DNA of 64,000 nt, taken from the NCBI GenBank assembly GCA_003049465.1, contig PYSS01000072.1, forward strand, positions 124,001 through 188,000, in the 5' to 3' direction. The DNA comes from Magnaporthiopsis rhizophila (Eukaryota; Ascomycota; Sordariomycetes; Magnaporthales; Magnaporthaceae). A program made the position numbers and the translations under genes. The stretch's first letter is position 1; each line of letters opens with the position of its first letter. The notes beneath the pieces are model-generated. The model was given only the letters and a program-made list of their open reading frames with translations, was not told where the DNA came from and ran no database searches. Shown here in pieces: positions 20,885-33,098 of this stretch.

Positions 20885-22640
20885 ATGGCCACGACCCCGC
20901 CCTCCGACGACCGGGAATAGCGGGGTACTCGACGGGCGACAAGACGTCGTTTGCCTACACATCTGCCCGCGAGAGATGGCCCATCATTATCGTATGTCCT
21001 CTCCCTCTCGATATTTCTTTTCACCCCGACCCATCTGACAGCCGCCCTCGCCGCAGACGCAAGCCATCGACGACGTGTACCGCTCCGTGGCCCAGACCGA
21101 CGACGCCGCCAAGACCACCGAGGGCAGGAGCATCATCAACGAGCTCGCCCAGCTCAAGTACCAAGTCCAGCACGACCGACAGCTCACGTAACCTCCACCC
21201 TCCTCGCCGTCACTCACCCGTGCCGACCCCGAGCCCCAGCGCTGACCCGCCGTCAGGCCGATCCCAGACGATGGCGGTTCCGACGTCGAGCTCTACAACA
21301 AAGAGCTTGAGCAGCGGGGAAACCCTACCTGGCTGAACACGAACTGGCTATTTTCTGAATGCTACCTCTACCGGTGAGCGGCACTCTCGGGGGCCTGGCT
21401 ATCCAGGCGCCGTCCGGCGGCAGTGCTAACTTGGCTCCTCACCCGGTCCCTATACAGGCGCATAAGCACAAACTTCTCCCTCTCCACTCACTGGAAGGGA
21501 TACGACGTTTTCGCAAGACAGAAGATCAAGACCTTCCGCTCCTCCCGCCCCGCCGTTGCCGAGCTCGCGGCCCGCTACGGCCAGCTGGTCAAGCAGCTGC
21601 AGGAGCACAAGGCCGGTGTCGGCGAGGCGGACAAGCTGCTGTTCCGCGAAATGTGCGAGATCTGTCTCTGGGGCAACGCCACCGACCTCTCGCTCCTGAC
21701 GACGCTTTCGTACGACGACATCCAGAAGCTGCAGGGCTCCGAGGCACGCCGCGCAGCCGAGGCAAACATCCTTGTTGACGACCTCGACGCCGCCTTCGAC
21801 GCTCTCGTCGCCGCCAGGCGTGCCAAGCCGGGCCCGGCCGAGCGGCGCCGCGTCGATATCGTGCTCGACAACGCCGGTTTCGAACTATATGTCGACCTCA
21901 TCCTGGCCGGCTACCTGCTCCAGGCTGGGTTCGCGACCGAAATTGTGCTGCATCCCAAGGAGATCCCTTGGTTCGTATCGGACGTGGTGCCCGCCGACTT
22001 CGCCGCGCTGCTCAACGCCCTGGCCAACCCAAAGGCCTTCTACGAGACGCCGTCGGACGAGGAGGCGCTGCAGGACAAGAAGCCTGAGCCGCTGTCAGAG
22101 CGCGAGGCCACCGACATGGCCTTCCTCTTCTCCAAATGGACCGAGCTCTACGCCGAGGGCAAGATACTACTGAGACCTAACAGCTTCTGGACCCAGGCCG
22201 GCAGCTACTGGCGCCTGCCTGCGCAGTGCCCCTTCTTGTTCGATGAGCTGAAGTCCAGCGAGTTGGTCATCTTCAAGGGCGATCTCAACTACAGGAAGCT
22301 AACTGGAGATGTAAGAAGAATTTGTCCTCTCTTCCCCGTTTTGTTTACACCTGTCCTTCTCTAGTCTGGGACGGTGCAGAGCTGACCGCCATTTGGTTCT
22401 GTGCCTCAATAGGCTGCGTGGGACCCCACCACACCTTTCGCGGAGGCCATCGGGCCGCTCGGCCGTGGTTCTGACGTCAACGTTCTCGCATTGCGAACGT
22501 GCAAGGCCGACGTGGTGGTTGGCCTGAAGGCAGGCCAAGACGAACAACTCCGGCAGCAGGACAAAGACGCAGACCCCGCGGCTAGAAGATGGGCATGGGG
22601 TGGAAAGTACGCCGTCGTGTCTTATTCTCACGGCGCTTAG
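20885..22640 (+). CDS. ARMT1-like (DUF89) damage-control phosphatase
   Basis: Five exons: start to 20991, 21057-21187, 21257-21373, 21458-22310, 22413-22640. All four introns are GT-AG and in phase, giving for example WPIIITQAIDDVYRSVAQ and YLYRRISTNFSLSTHWKGYD. Family signatures are WGNATDLSLL, DNAGFELYVDLILAGYL and FKGDLNYRKLTGD, the metal- and phosphate-binding motifs of DUF89, plus a C-terminal YAVVSYSHG. These cytosolic metal-dependent enzymes remove phosphate from damaged or excess sugar phosphates. The start is problematic: ATG 20885 gives MATTPPSDDRE and then TAG at 20918-20920, while the frame of the conserved GYSTGDKTSFAY lacks any ATG. A missing base near 20918 would repair it. Confidence 0.85.
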
Positions 22641-24202
22641 CGTGGTTCGACTCTCTTTGGTGCGCTTGTTTCCCGACGCTGCAGATGCAGAATAAATTAC
22701 GGTCAACATCCTCTGCCTGATTACCAAGCCACTTCCCATTTCCAATGAGCCTGGCGTCGGATGAATGTTGCGACTTCGGCAGATGCCCTTGAAGTTCTTG
22801 CGGCTCCCTATCTCTCCACGGCAAATGAGGAGACCTTGCCATTCAGCCGAGGTGCGTACTAAGCTGGGTCATCCATTGGTTGAGCCAGAGAGACGGCCCG
22901 CAGATCATTATCAAGAGGGATTTCGGCCGGGGTGCCCCGGAGTAATTGCTCCGGCTCTGCCTACGCACCCCGACCACAAAAAAAATGGCAGTCCCACCCA
23001 AACAATAAAAGGGCTGGGACTGCCATTTCCCTATGGTCAGAGTGCTACGTTATTGATCATTGATAAGGCCACCCCCTGGGGTCTTGCGTGGTCTTGCGCT
23101 GTGTCATCGCTAAATATTTGCGGCTTTAATTATGGCGGCAATCGCGCCGGGTCGCTGTCATCCCACCATTCCGCAGAAATCTCAATAATCTGCAGGTGGA
23201 AGCCACTATGAAGCAAGGAAGGTTACAGCAGGCAAGCGAGGGAGGGGCGCTGGCGAATCAACACCATCCTCCCACTGCTGGCCTGAAAGGACGTGTGGGA
23301 CGGGCAATATCTGTTGCGTGATTACGCCCAAAAAGTCGAACTTGGTGGTCCAGCATGCAGCTGGGTGGCACGGGTGGTATCTACCTACCTATCTAGGTTA
23401 TCGTCCCTTGGCTTTCGACTTTTTTGTTCAGTATTGGACGGCATCTGTTGGTTGATCCCTCTTGCCGATCGGTGGTTGCAAAAGCGGAGGAAAAGCCGTG
23501 CCTACTTGCCGAGAACCGGAGAAACAAGAATTAAAAAAAAAGGCAATCAATAGGTTACAGGAACGCCGATCCCGGTCAACTTTTTTTTTAACTGGTTCAG
23601 CCGCTAATTACATCCGGGGTACCTGGAAGAATGCTCAAGATAGCGCTTCACCAAGGCCTAACAAAAGATAGATACCATACATGCAATTTTTTTGGTACTA
23701 AGACTGCGACTCAAGAGAGGGGGAAATGCAGCACAGCCAGCTGCCGAGAAACCCATGTGATTTTACCCCAAAGTAATGGAAGTAAAGGCCCTCACAGCGC
23801 AGATCGCCGTTGCTAAGCCAAGCCAAGTGAGGGGTAGGAGAGAGCAGCAAAGGAGACACAGTACTGAAAACCTGTGGTGATGGAGAGCCGGGAATTTCAG
23901 TAGACAATTTGTAAGGCCGGGCTCTTGTGATCCATCCAGGAATACCTCCCCTGCTGAGGTAGGGGTCGCTTGGGGAGGAAGCGATTCGGAACCGTAGCTG
24001 GGCTGTGGACTCTAGAAGAGACAAACAAACAGCGCAGGACAGTAAAGAGAGATTTTGGGTGGATAAAATCATAAAGTAGGTAGCCAGTATACAAAATGGA
24101 AAATAGCACACAAGAACGTGACCAAAAGAACAGCCAAACTTTTTGCAGCTCACCAGTTGGCAGTGAGGCTTCTTGAGGGTTGAGCACCCTTTTTTTTTCC
24201 CA
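22641..24202. other. Convergent intergenic region with a strong hairpin
   Basis: The region lies between the 3' ends of the ARMT1-like and dioxygenase genes. Apart from the 14-bp hairpin at 22983-23028 and short A or T runs near 23533 and 23580 I see no feature and no coding frame. Confidence 0.5.
22983..23028. other. Perfect 14-bp inverted repeat (hairpin)
   Basis: AAATGGCAGTCCCA at 22983-22996 is exactly complementary to TGGGACTGCCATTT at 23015-23028, with an 18-nt spacer in which CCC and GGG can add three pairs. It lies 343 nt after the ARMT1-like stop. It might be a structured RNA, a small foldback element or a 3' processing structure. Confidence 0.6.
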
Positions 24203-26223
24203 TCACTGGAAGTGGCCATCATCCTCATCGTCGCTACTGTCGATGGTGAAGGCGGCCGAGCCGGCCGTGTACTTGGGAACGTGGTAGTCGACGGCCGGCA
24301 TGATGGGATACTTTTGGTTGACTTTGTTGCGGCGGTGGGGGCCACCGCCGACCTGCTCGACGGCCTCGGGGAACCGGTGGCCGAAGGCGGCGGCCCAGGG
24401 CGTCTTCATCGAGTCGGGCGGGTCCCACGACAGCTCCTGGTCGTGGAGCCAGACGCGGACCAGGTGGCGGCGGCCGTTGGCCCCGCCGTCCATGTAGGGG
24501 TCGCGGGCGTGCAGCAGCGCCCAGTTGTTGACGAAGAGCATGTCTCCGGGGCGGGCGGGCACCGAGAGCCGGTGCTGGTTGGCCACCTTGTTCAGCGTGT
24601 CGAGAGCCGCGTTTTGCTTGTCCGTGAGGATTGGCACCTCGGAGGCCCCGTCGCACTTGTCTTTATCTCGGTTGTTGTCGTTGTTGCTCCCATTCCCGAG
24701 GAAGGGCGGGTACTTGGTGGTGGCCGTGTACTCCTTGTTGGGAGTCTGCCGGCCCAGACGGCCCGGGTCGAGGCTGATGACCAGCTTGCCGTTGTGGTGC
24801 TGGAGCAGAGGGGCCAGGTAATATCGAGACTTTGTCTTGGTGCTGCATTGTGCGAGTTACGGGCGATTAATCAGCCAAGGGAAACAACCGGATAATTAGG
24901 CTCTAGATATCCACTCTGCATTGGCCCACAGCCAGAGAGGAAGGGTTTTGGTTTTGTGTGTTAATTACTCACATTTGAATCGGCCAGTTGGGAGTGGCCA
25001 GAGTCTCGAGGACGTCCGGGTACTTGGCCGAGAGCTCGTTGTACACGGTCCAGGCTGAAGACAAGTGGGTAAACCCGCCCTCGCTCGCACACTGGCGATA
25101 GTGGAGGGCGAGCACGCTGGTGCCCATGTCGTTGTGAAACGGCTGAAGTGGGTTATCTCGTCGTTAATTACCCAAAAGAATCAATTGGCTTTGGAAGGTC
25201 TATCGTCATCGGGGCTGGGCGTTATGCCAGCATTGCCAAGAGATAAGATGGGAAAGAGACTCACCATCCCCTGCTCCGTGTGAACACCATGACGAAGTCT
25301 ATCCGGAACAGCCTTCCATTGCTGGACAACAGTGATGTGGCCTGGTTGGTTGGCGTCGGTTAGCTCCACCACAAGCCCAGATCCGCACCCGGCATCTCTA
25401 GAGGCTATTCCCGTTCTTGCCGCTTGGACAAGTCATTGTGGATACCGGGGCAAGGGGAGAGAGTGCTTGGACCTACTGAGCATGCTCCCGTTGGAGTCCT
25501 GCACGCCGCGAACATCGCCAATGTAACTGGCAATTCCGAGGAAGATCATTGCGTTGTCCTCGGCGGAGTACTTGTTGGGCTCAAGCCCACGCAGGATACA
25601 GTGCCCCTGTTTGTTGTGGACATCGCGAGAAGCCTCTCTGAGGCGGGACCGGAGGTCATCGGAGAGGCGGAAGGTGTCGCAGCTGACCCTGTCGCCGTGG
25701 AATCCAAGTTCTAGAAATTCAACCCGGTATTGTCAGCTCATCAACATATTTTGGCTTGATTGTGTTGTTTTGGGCCACCAAGGTTTGGTTTCGAACGTCT
25801 TTCGGCCAAAAGACGGCCATCGCAGGAGAGGAACAAACAGTGCTATGAATATGGCGACGATGACGGAGACGTAAGAGCCATGTAAAGAAATGCAGTCTCG
25901 TTTTTTTTTCTCTTTGTCTCGCTTAATGGGCTATGTGACTGTGGTTATTTTGCCGGCAGAGGTTGGTTGTTGGTTCCGCCTACAAAAAGGACGCGGGCAG
26001 AACCACAACAACGGGCTGCCACCCGGAAAGAATTCCGCTGTTGCGTTTTTCGCTTACCTTTGAAGGCCTGGAGGGCGCCCTCAATTTCGGCAATGTCGAC
26101 TGGCCGAAGCTGGAGGATGTGGGGTTCGGCTGGAGAGGCACCAGTTCCGGACCAGACTAGGTCCCCTTCCAGGGACTTGGGCCACCCAGAAAGGGGATCC
26201 GCCGGGTTTTGATTGGACTTCAT
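24203..26223 (-). CDS. TauD/TfdA-family Fe(II)/2-oxoglutarate dioxygenase
   Basis: Five exons on the minus strand: 26223-26058, 25710-25477, 25341-25265, 25142-24973, 24842-24203, giving 428 aa, all introns GT-AG and in phase. The iron ligands are visible: His162 and Asp164 in PFHNDMGTS and the distal His342 in GRRHLVRVWLHD, with Arg345 placed to bind 2-oxoglutarate. Other family stretches are LRGLEPNKYSAEDNAMIFLG and PGDMLFVNNWALLHARD. Such enzymes hydroxylate taurine, sulfonates, carnitine precursors or secondary metabolites; the substrate cannot be read from sequence. No targeting signal is seen, so it is probably cytosolic. A low-complexity Asn/Asp/Lys insert lies near residues 265-280. 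Confidence 0.88.
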
Positions 26224-29200
26224 GTTGCCAGTTCAGGTCAGCAGCGCTAATGCTGTTTGAAGACGAGGTGCCACGAGTGGAAGTGGGCAACAACAGGAGC
26301 GGCTTTGGCAAGGAATTGAGTCTGTTGAGGGGCAGGGATGTTGCTGGTAACTAGATTGGGAGTTAGATTAGTGCCGTAGCTGGCGGGCACACTTTTGATG
26401 CGGGTCGAGGCTGGCAATGGGGAAGATGGGCTTGAGGTATAATTATGTATGAGTAAAAGAGGGAAGTGATCGAGACTCAGAGGGCTCGACGGGCAGAGAC
26501 AGGACATCATATTATAGCTAGAAGAGACACTAGACTTGAGCAGCATGAGAAATAATGGTAGAGAAAAATACGCATGGATAAAATAATAAAAACAAAATAA
26601 AAACAAAACTCCCAATAAAGACAGGCCAGAATGGAGGAGGGGGACTCTGGGCAGAGGACAACACCATAGTTGCCCCTCCTGCTTCATCGAGGAATTTGGT
26701 AGGTGCAAGCGCACTGCCGGGACTACTTCTTCCGGCAACGCAGGCTGGTGCCTTGGTGGCGGCTGTCTATCTCTGCCGATCGAACAAAAGGCATGGTGTG
26801 TGGAAGCCACGTACGGTAGGTAGTAGGTACCTTGGTAGACGTAGACGCGAGACGCGCCGGGCAGTGCAACACGGATGGAGGGGGCCGAGCTCCGGTAGCC
26901 ACAGCAGGTGTTCTCAGCAGATTTGTGTCTTCGTGATTCGCCAGGCCATGGGACGAGGGCGCTTTCGTAGTGGGCTCGGCCGGCCGGCCGGCCGGATGCT
27001 ACCGGATAGCGAGAAAAAGAAATGATATGAACGCCAGGTGGAGACTAAGTATTGGCAAGGGCGACGACCACATACGCGGATAGGCAGAGACTGCAGGCAG
27101 GGATCGAGATGATGGAGACAAGGTGCCGCCGACAAGGGGCGGCTGGGATCCCCAAAAGCGTGCCAAGGGTGTTTAACGTAATACCATCGACCGCAACCTG
27201 GCGTTCCAATATTGGGAGGTCGATGAAAATCATCGGGTCGGGTAGAGATAGGCAGAGCCAAGGGACGGCAGCCGTCGAGGAGGGGGTGGGAGCGAAGAGG
27301 GAGGGGGCGTGGGCGAAACCAAGAGGCAGCCACCTCAGAGCTGAAAGGAAGGAAATGAAGCACGATGGAGTCAAGAAGACGTCTGGTTCGGGCATGGATC
27401 GGGGATCCGGAGGGCCTCCTGCACGCATGGCCAGCTGGAGCAAATAGTCCGGTCTCATCATAACGACGACATCATGTCCACGACAGGCATGCTGCTCGCA
27501 GCAGGATGCAACCTCCCTGCCGTCTCTCGCTTAGAGTCCTGTGTGCCGATTGGCACGGTCGAGATAGGAAAATAGACATAAGTCAAGAGAATGGAACGAA
27601 GGGGGAGGAGGAGGAGAGGTCTGCAGGTGCAGAAGGGTAGGTTGAAAGGTTCCATGCATCAGCCGTATATGGCAGCCGGTAGGATGGGGCAAAACATCCG
27701 CCGCTGTTGTGGATCTTTTGGACTGTGACGTTGCTCGGCCTGGCCGGCTTGTGGCCTCCTGATTTTCCAGTTTCATTAAAACCGGCTGGGCTTCCGATCG
27801 GCGGGTTCAACCGATAAGATGATGACGAGGCATATAAGATCGCAACGGGCAGCGGCGACCACGGGTAGGTTTGGAAGAAAGAAGGAGAGGGAGGGGAAGA
27901 AAAAAAAAGGAGAGGGAAAAATCCTTCATCCCACAGGCCTTGGCTGCCCCTCGCTTAAACTAGTGCGGGGTTGTTTCGGCGGCAAGGGCACTCACTGGCT
28001 AGATAGCTGGCAAACGGAGTATCATGGCTTTGAGGGCTGCATATCGATGGCCAGGGGGTGGATGCACCCGGGTGTCCACAACATCGACTCGCCACCCCAG
28101 CACACAGAAATCCCAGCGGTTGGCGAGCTGGTGCCTGAAATAGGGTTGGGGTGACAAGGGTGTTTAGGAAGAAAATAAGAAAAATAAAAATAAAAAAAGA
28201 GGGCGTGGATTGTGGGTTGGGCCGCAACGTGATGTGCACGTTGAGCTGGCGAGTGGCAAGCTGCGCAGGCTTGCCGCGGGCGCTTCGCTACTCCACATTA
28301 AATGGCCGCACCCTATGTAATCGTGACTGGACCATCCCATCCTCTATTGGAAGGAGGGAGGAGTCTGTGGCTGTCAATACGCTGCTTCTGCTGGCTGCGA
28401 GGTCTTGCATGAATGATGTGGCAGACACATAGGCCACATATGCTGGCTTGTGGTTGGTCGTCGTGGTGGAGGAGGTGGAGAGAAAAAAAAAATCAAGGGA
28501 GCGGGAGAACCGGAGGGGAAGACGGTGGGAATAAAGGAGTGGGTACGTGGGAGCAGCGGCTGGCAGATAAAGACTTGCCTCGATCGATGCCCCATCACGC
28601 ATATCCACCAGGGGGAGACCAGCCGGTGGTTTTCTATTTGAGCGGCTCGAGGCAAGCTGCCGGTTCCCGAGAAAAGAAGCATGCCAGCTCGGTTCAGCCG
28701 GCCAGCCAGCAAAGCACCCACAGGCTTGTCTGCCCCTTGATCTGCTGTTCCCACACAGCGCTGTGCCATCGTAAACATGATAATGGACTCTTGATGCGTG
28801 GCACCTTGTGGGTAAAATCTAGGTTCTGACATCCCGCGTAACACCAGGCCGCTCGCTCGGCTGCGGGGCGTGCCATGGTTGGGCCGGGGCCGGAAGGAGG
28901 GGAAACGGGTCGGCTCTGTGGATAAAGGCTGCTGTGGATGCGTCTGCCGTATGTGTCTGTTGTGCTCTGTGGGTGGCTCCTCCCCTCTTCCCCTCCCTCT
29001 GCCGGTTGACGGAACACGCGTGTCATAGTGAGGGGTTCTATGAGGAGAAGAGAAGTGAGTCTAGAGGATACGGATGGGGAATCAAGGCACTCCCCACTTC
29101 CCACACCCTTCTTTGGGATCAATATCCACCGACACTTGCAGCTCAGGGTCGTAATAGGAATGGTCTGGCACCGCGGCTGCTGTTGCTGCAGCAGCCTTTA

Positions 29201-29741
29201 GCTGCAGGTTTCGATTTTGGCCAGCACGCTCTTGCGGAGCCCACCACGGAGCCGGCCAGCTCCGATCCACTGCTGCCCCCACGGTACTGAGGGATATTCC
29301 ATACAGCCGCTCCCGGCGACCCAAAAAAAAAAAAAGCAAAAAAAGGGTGGTTAGCCAAGATTACTTGCAGCGGCTAGGCGCCCACGGCTACGGCGGGAAA
29401 CAAGACATAAAGGCCGGCCGTGTGTGGTCAAGAAAGAAAAGAAGAAGAGAAAAAAAACCTGTGACGCTCAACCGCATGGTTGTATTGCAGCTGGCACTGC
29501 AGGACGGCCGAGAATACAGCTGAACGCAAGCCCTAACTATAGCGTCAGCAGCTGCTCCCTGGCCATGGCGGACGAGCTAGCTGCCGAGGACGGGGCGTCG
29601 ATATCTATCACGCAGACAGGCAGATGTGACGGCCGCTGGTTGGCTCGACCGGACCCGAACGACCCGCGGGTATGAGCTCTTGGGGAGTATCATTGCTTGC
29701 CCTCGCCTCCGTACCTGAGTGGGGACATGAACGGTTGTCCG

Positions 29742-29773
<32 letters not shown>

Positions 29774-32700
29774 TTCTTTCTTTCTTTCCGTTCCATGCGA
29801 CGGGCTTTGGGGTTTTCGACCACATGTAACCTTCCATGGCAGCTTCATATCCTTATCGCATCGGCGAAAAGAGCCGAGATCCCAGCTGTGGTGTGGTGTT
29901 GTCGCGGTGGTGATATCACAAACACATAAGCAAGCCTTCTTGGCAGGCCGTCCTCGTCGGGGACACGGCGCGGACGGCGACAGCAACCATGGATACATGC
30001 ACACACACATATACCTTCTCGAGGCCAAGAGTCTGAGTCACTGGGAAGAGGCATTCCTGGCGTGTCCAGCACGCACTCGATTTTTTTTTCTAGCCACAAG
30101 TCACGGGCATATATTTTGGTTGGCTCCGACAAGGTTCGGTTCAGCCGGACCCACTGGTTTGCGGATCGACCTCCCGTTTTTAGCCAAGTCTTTGACAACC
30201 TGCGACGGGAAACCGGTGAACAATACGCGTAGGCAGTTGAGGTAGGTAATCTCATGCGAACTAGGTCGACGTGGAGGGTCGGCAATGAGGAGCCGCCCGT
30301 GTTGGGATCCAACCGGGACGCTTTGTTTTATTGTGTTCGCATCCCCACTGCTCTTTGTAATTAATTATTATTTGAGCTTGTCTGTAAGGTCGTTCGGGAC
30401 TCGCAACTAGCGGCGGGCAAACCCGCCACCATTTGTGGCTGTGGCTCGGACGTGAGTTTAAAATGGAAGGAGAAAGCAACGGCCTGGAAACCCCAAAATT
30501 CCTTCTTTCGCGGCGCTGTGAGATGGCCGACGGGTTCCCGGCACAGGCGAGATTGGCCGAGATTGATGTCCGCTAGGTCGTCGCTTCCCGTCGAACTGGC
30601 AAGGGTGACGGACTGATCTTCACGTGCCGCTAGGATCAGTTTGGAGAAGTGGGTGGGGTGTAGCATGGGGTGGCCAGCCTTAGCTCGGGGGCAGGCGGCC
30701 AATGCCAGGTTTGGTCACAAATGTGAAATGTCAAAATCGAAAGCGACCAATGACAGGTTTTTCTCCTCGTCGCGCGCATTTATTTCCATGAGGATGGAGG
30801 CAGGAACGAGTTATGCAGAAAAGAGAACAATATGAAGGAGAGTTGAGAAGAAGAAAAAATAAAGCTCTCAATTGCGCATGTGGCGGCTATGTTGGACCTG
30901 TCAGCCAAGAATTGTGAGATGTGATGGATTCCATCCCAGCGAGGCTGAGGGCTGTCTGGGTCCCTTCCCTCACCCTCTCGTCCCAAACCCACATCCGACA
31001 GACAGGCTGGATAAGCACCCGCAGATGCTGATCGGGTGCTCGGCACCTTTGTTCCAACCCAACAATAGGAGGAGTCGAGGGTCGGCTTGAAAGGGTGAGT
31101 GAGAGTGAGAAAAGACGGCTTGTGTCACCCCTCCCCGAGGTCCCAAGAGGCTGCGATCCGTCATTTGTTTCTCCGGTCCATGCACGCGTTTCCTCGACGC
31201 TTTGTCATGCCAAGCGGGAACTACGTGGGAGGCACCACCTGACCGACGAATTGCTGAGCAGGGCGCAGACTCTTCACGCATCTTGACAAGCTGCCCGCGG
31301 GGGCCTGCGTTATTCAACTCGGGCACGGCGAGAAGGATGAATTGTATGTGCAATTCATTGCTGGGACCTGCCCCAACTGGCATACTAGGCCCGATCGTGA
31401 GGGATGGCGTTTGGAGCGAGGATCGCGAGGGCGGAAAGGCTCTGGAGACGGGGCGCTCCAGCAGCGTCTCTGTGTACGTGGACCCTGGGCAGCCACTGTC
31501 GGTCTACCTGCTATACCTCCGTGCTGCTGCCTTGGAGCCCGACACTGAGAAGTCGTGTCTGTTTGCCGACGTCGAGCGCAGTCATCAGACTAGAGGGAAG
31601 CAGGGCAGGGAAGCACACATAATAGCCACACACACAAACCACGCAACCACACAAAACGCACACACGGCTGAGTGAGACTGGCGAGCCGGGCAGGCGGGGT
31701 GGGGGCATCTTGGAGTTGCGAGGGCAGGAGCGGGCGTCGATTGAAAACGGGGAAGGTGCAGATACCGACCAGGCCGCTTCCAATTTACATAACTGGGCCC
31801 AGGCGACGCAACCATATCAAAAGGGTAACCGGTCAGCTGCAAGCCGACGAGCAAACATTGGTCGGATCTGCCCAACCAGTTCCTCAGCACCCCCGCCCAC
31901 GGCGCCGCGGGCCAAGCAGAGCAGGAGGACGCCCACGCCCACCACCCCCTTGGTCGGCCCACCCATCCAAGCCACCACCCCTGCTGCTTTGCTCATTCGA
32001 CACACCCACACACCCAGGCCTGGTAGGTAGCCTGTGGGCTGGAGGAACAATCTCCCCCGTCCATTGTCCTCTTCTGGCTCCCGAGTCTCCATCCTCCCAC
32101 GTCGGGGAAAAAAGAGACGGGCCGGAACAGAGAAACAAGAGACAACGAACAGCAACAAAACACAACACCGACTGAACAGTTTGCACCCAGCCACACCAGC
32201 ACACTCGTCCTGATTTGTCCTGTCGCTCGTTGTCCATCTACCTCGGGGTTCTTGCGTCGCGAGTCACGGCTCTGCCTAGCCGTCGTGTCTGGAGGACACG
32301 GGCTCTGCCCGCCACCCCGTTGTCACCGGTTTCCCAAGAGTCCCCATCCGCTACCTCGCCTGGCTTGCCTTTCCGTCCCCCGCACGACCGGTCGGCTAAA
32401 TCAAACGGATCACAGATCGGAACAGCACAGCACTGCTGCCTACCGTCTCTGTCTCTGTCTGTCGCTGTCTGGTCTGGGCTGTCGAAGCGGGCTTTAGGTG
32501 GACGCTGTCAACTGATCGAAGCCCCGTCAGTGCTCTGCTGAGCTTCAGGGCTGAGAACCAGGTGAGTGCTGCGCTCTATGCTTGTCGCTCCACTCTAGCC
32601 GCCGCGATCGATTCCTGGTGGGACAAGAGACCGACCATCCATATGCGCTGGAATCAAGTCGATGCCAGTTGGAACGGGCACCCACAGGCTTCCCAAATGA

Positions 32701-33098
32701 GTCGCGGCTTTTGGTCAATCAACAAGATTCCTAATTCGCCGCACTGTGCACAGCCGGGCTCGTACGCACCCGTGTATGTGTGACGGGCGTGCTAAATCGA
32801 GAGACACAGAGAGCAAGCAAACGCCCCTCCAAAAAGAAAAAAAGAAGAAAAGGGGGGTGCTGAGGCCCAAGAGGGACAAGGCACGAAAGAGGACTGTATT
32901 TGTGGGTCGACGCGAGACTGCATCAGGCCGGGACACATACGGCACCAATACACTCCATCTGCAGACAGAGGAGGGGGCGATCAGAGTCGGACGACTGGAC
33001 ACACGGCAACCTGCCGACGGATCCTTCTCTCGGAAGCCCTTACCCGGCCAGCGGCCACGACGGTAGCAGGACGCAGCCGAGCAGAAACCGGGCCCGCG
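26224..33098. other. 6.9-kb divergent intergenic region upstream of the zinc-cluster regulator
   Basis: No gene is supported on either strand; many overlapping open frames exist, but none shows family motifs or consistent splicing. Features: (GGCC)n-like GGCCGGCCGGCCGGCCGG near 26977-26995; TGTC/TC/TTTC simple repeats at about 29740-29790; a CAG-GTGAGT donor-like site at 32559-32567 that could open a leader intron; and long C/T-rich stretches near 32200-32470. The last 1-2 kb are probably promoter and 5' leader of the regulator. Confidence 0.5.
29740..29790. repeat. Simple repeat (TGTC)n(TC)n(TTTC)n
   Basis: Five or six TGTC units pass into TC and then TTTC units. It lies in the long intergenic region and has no gene attached. 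Confidence 0.8.

Noticed and set aside
24173..24895. Plus-strand frame of 240 codons
   Set aside because: Antisense shadow of the dioxygenase exon, whose iron-binding motifs define the true strand.
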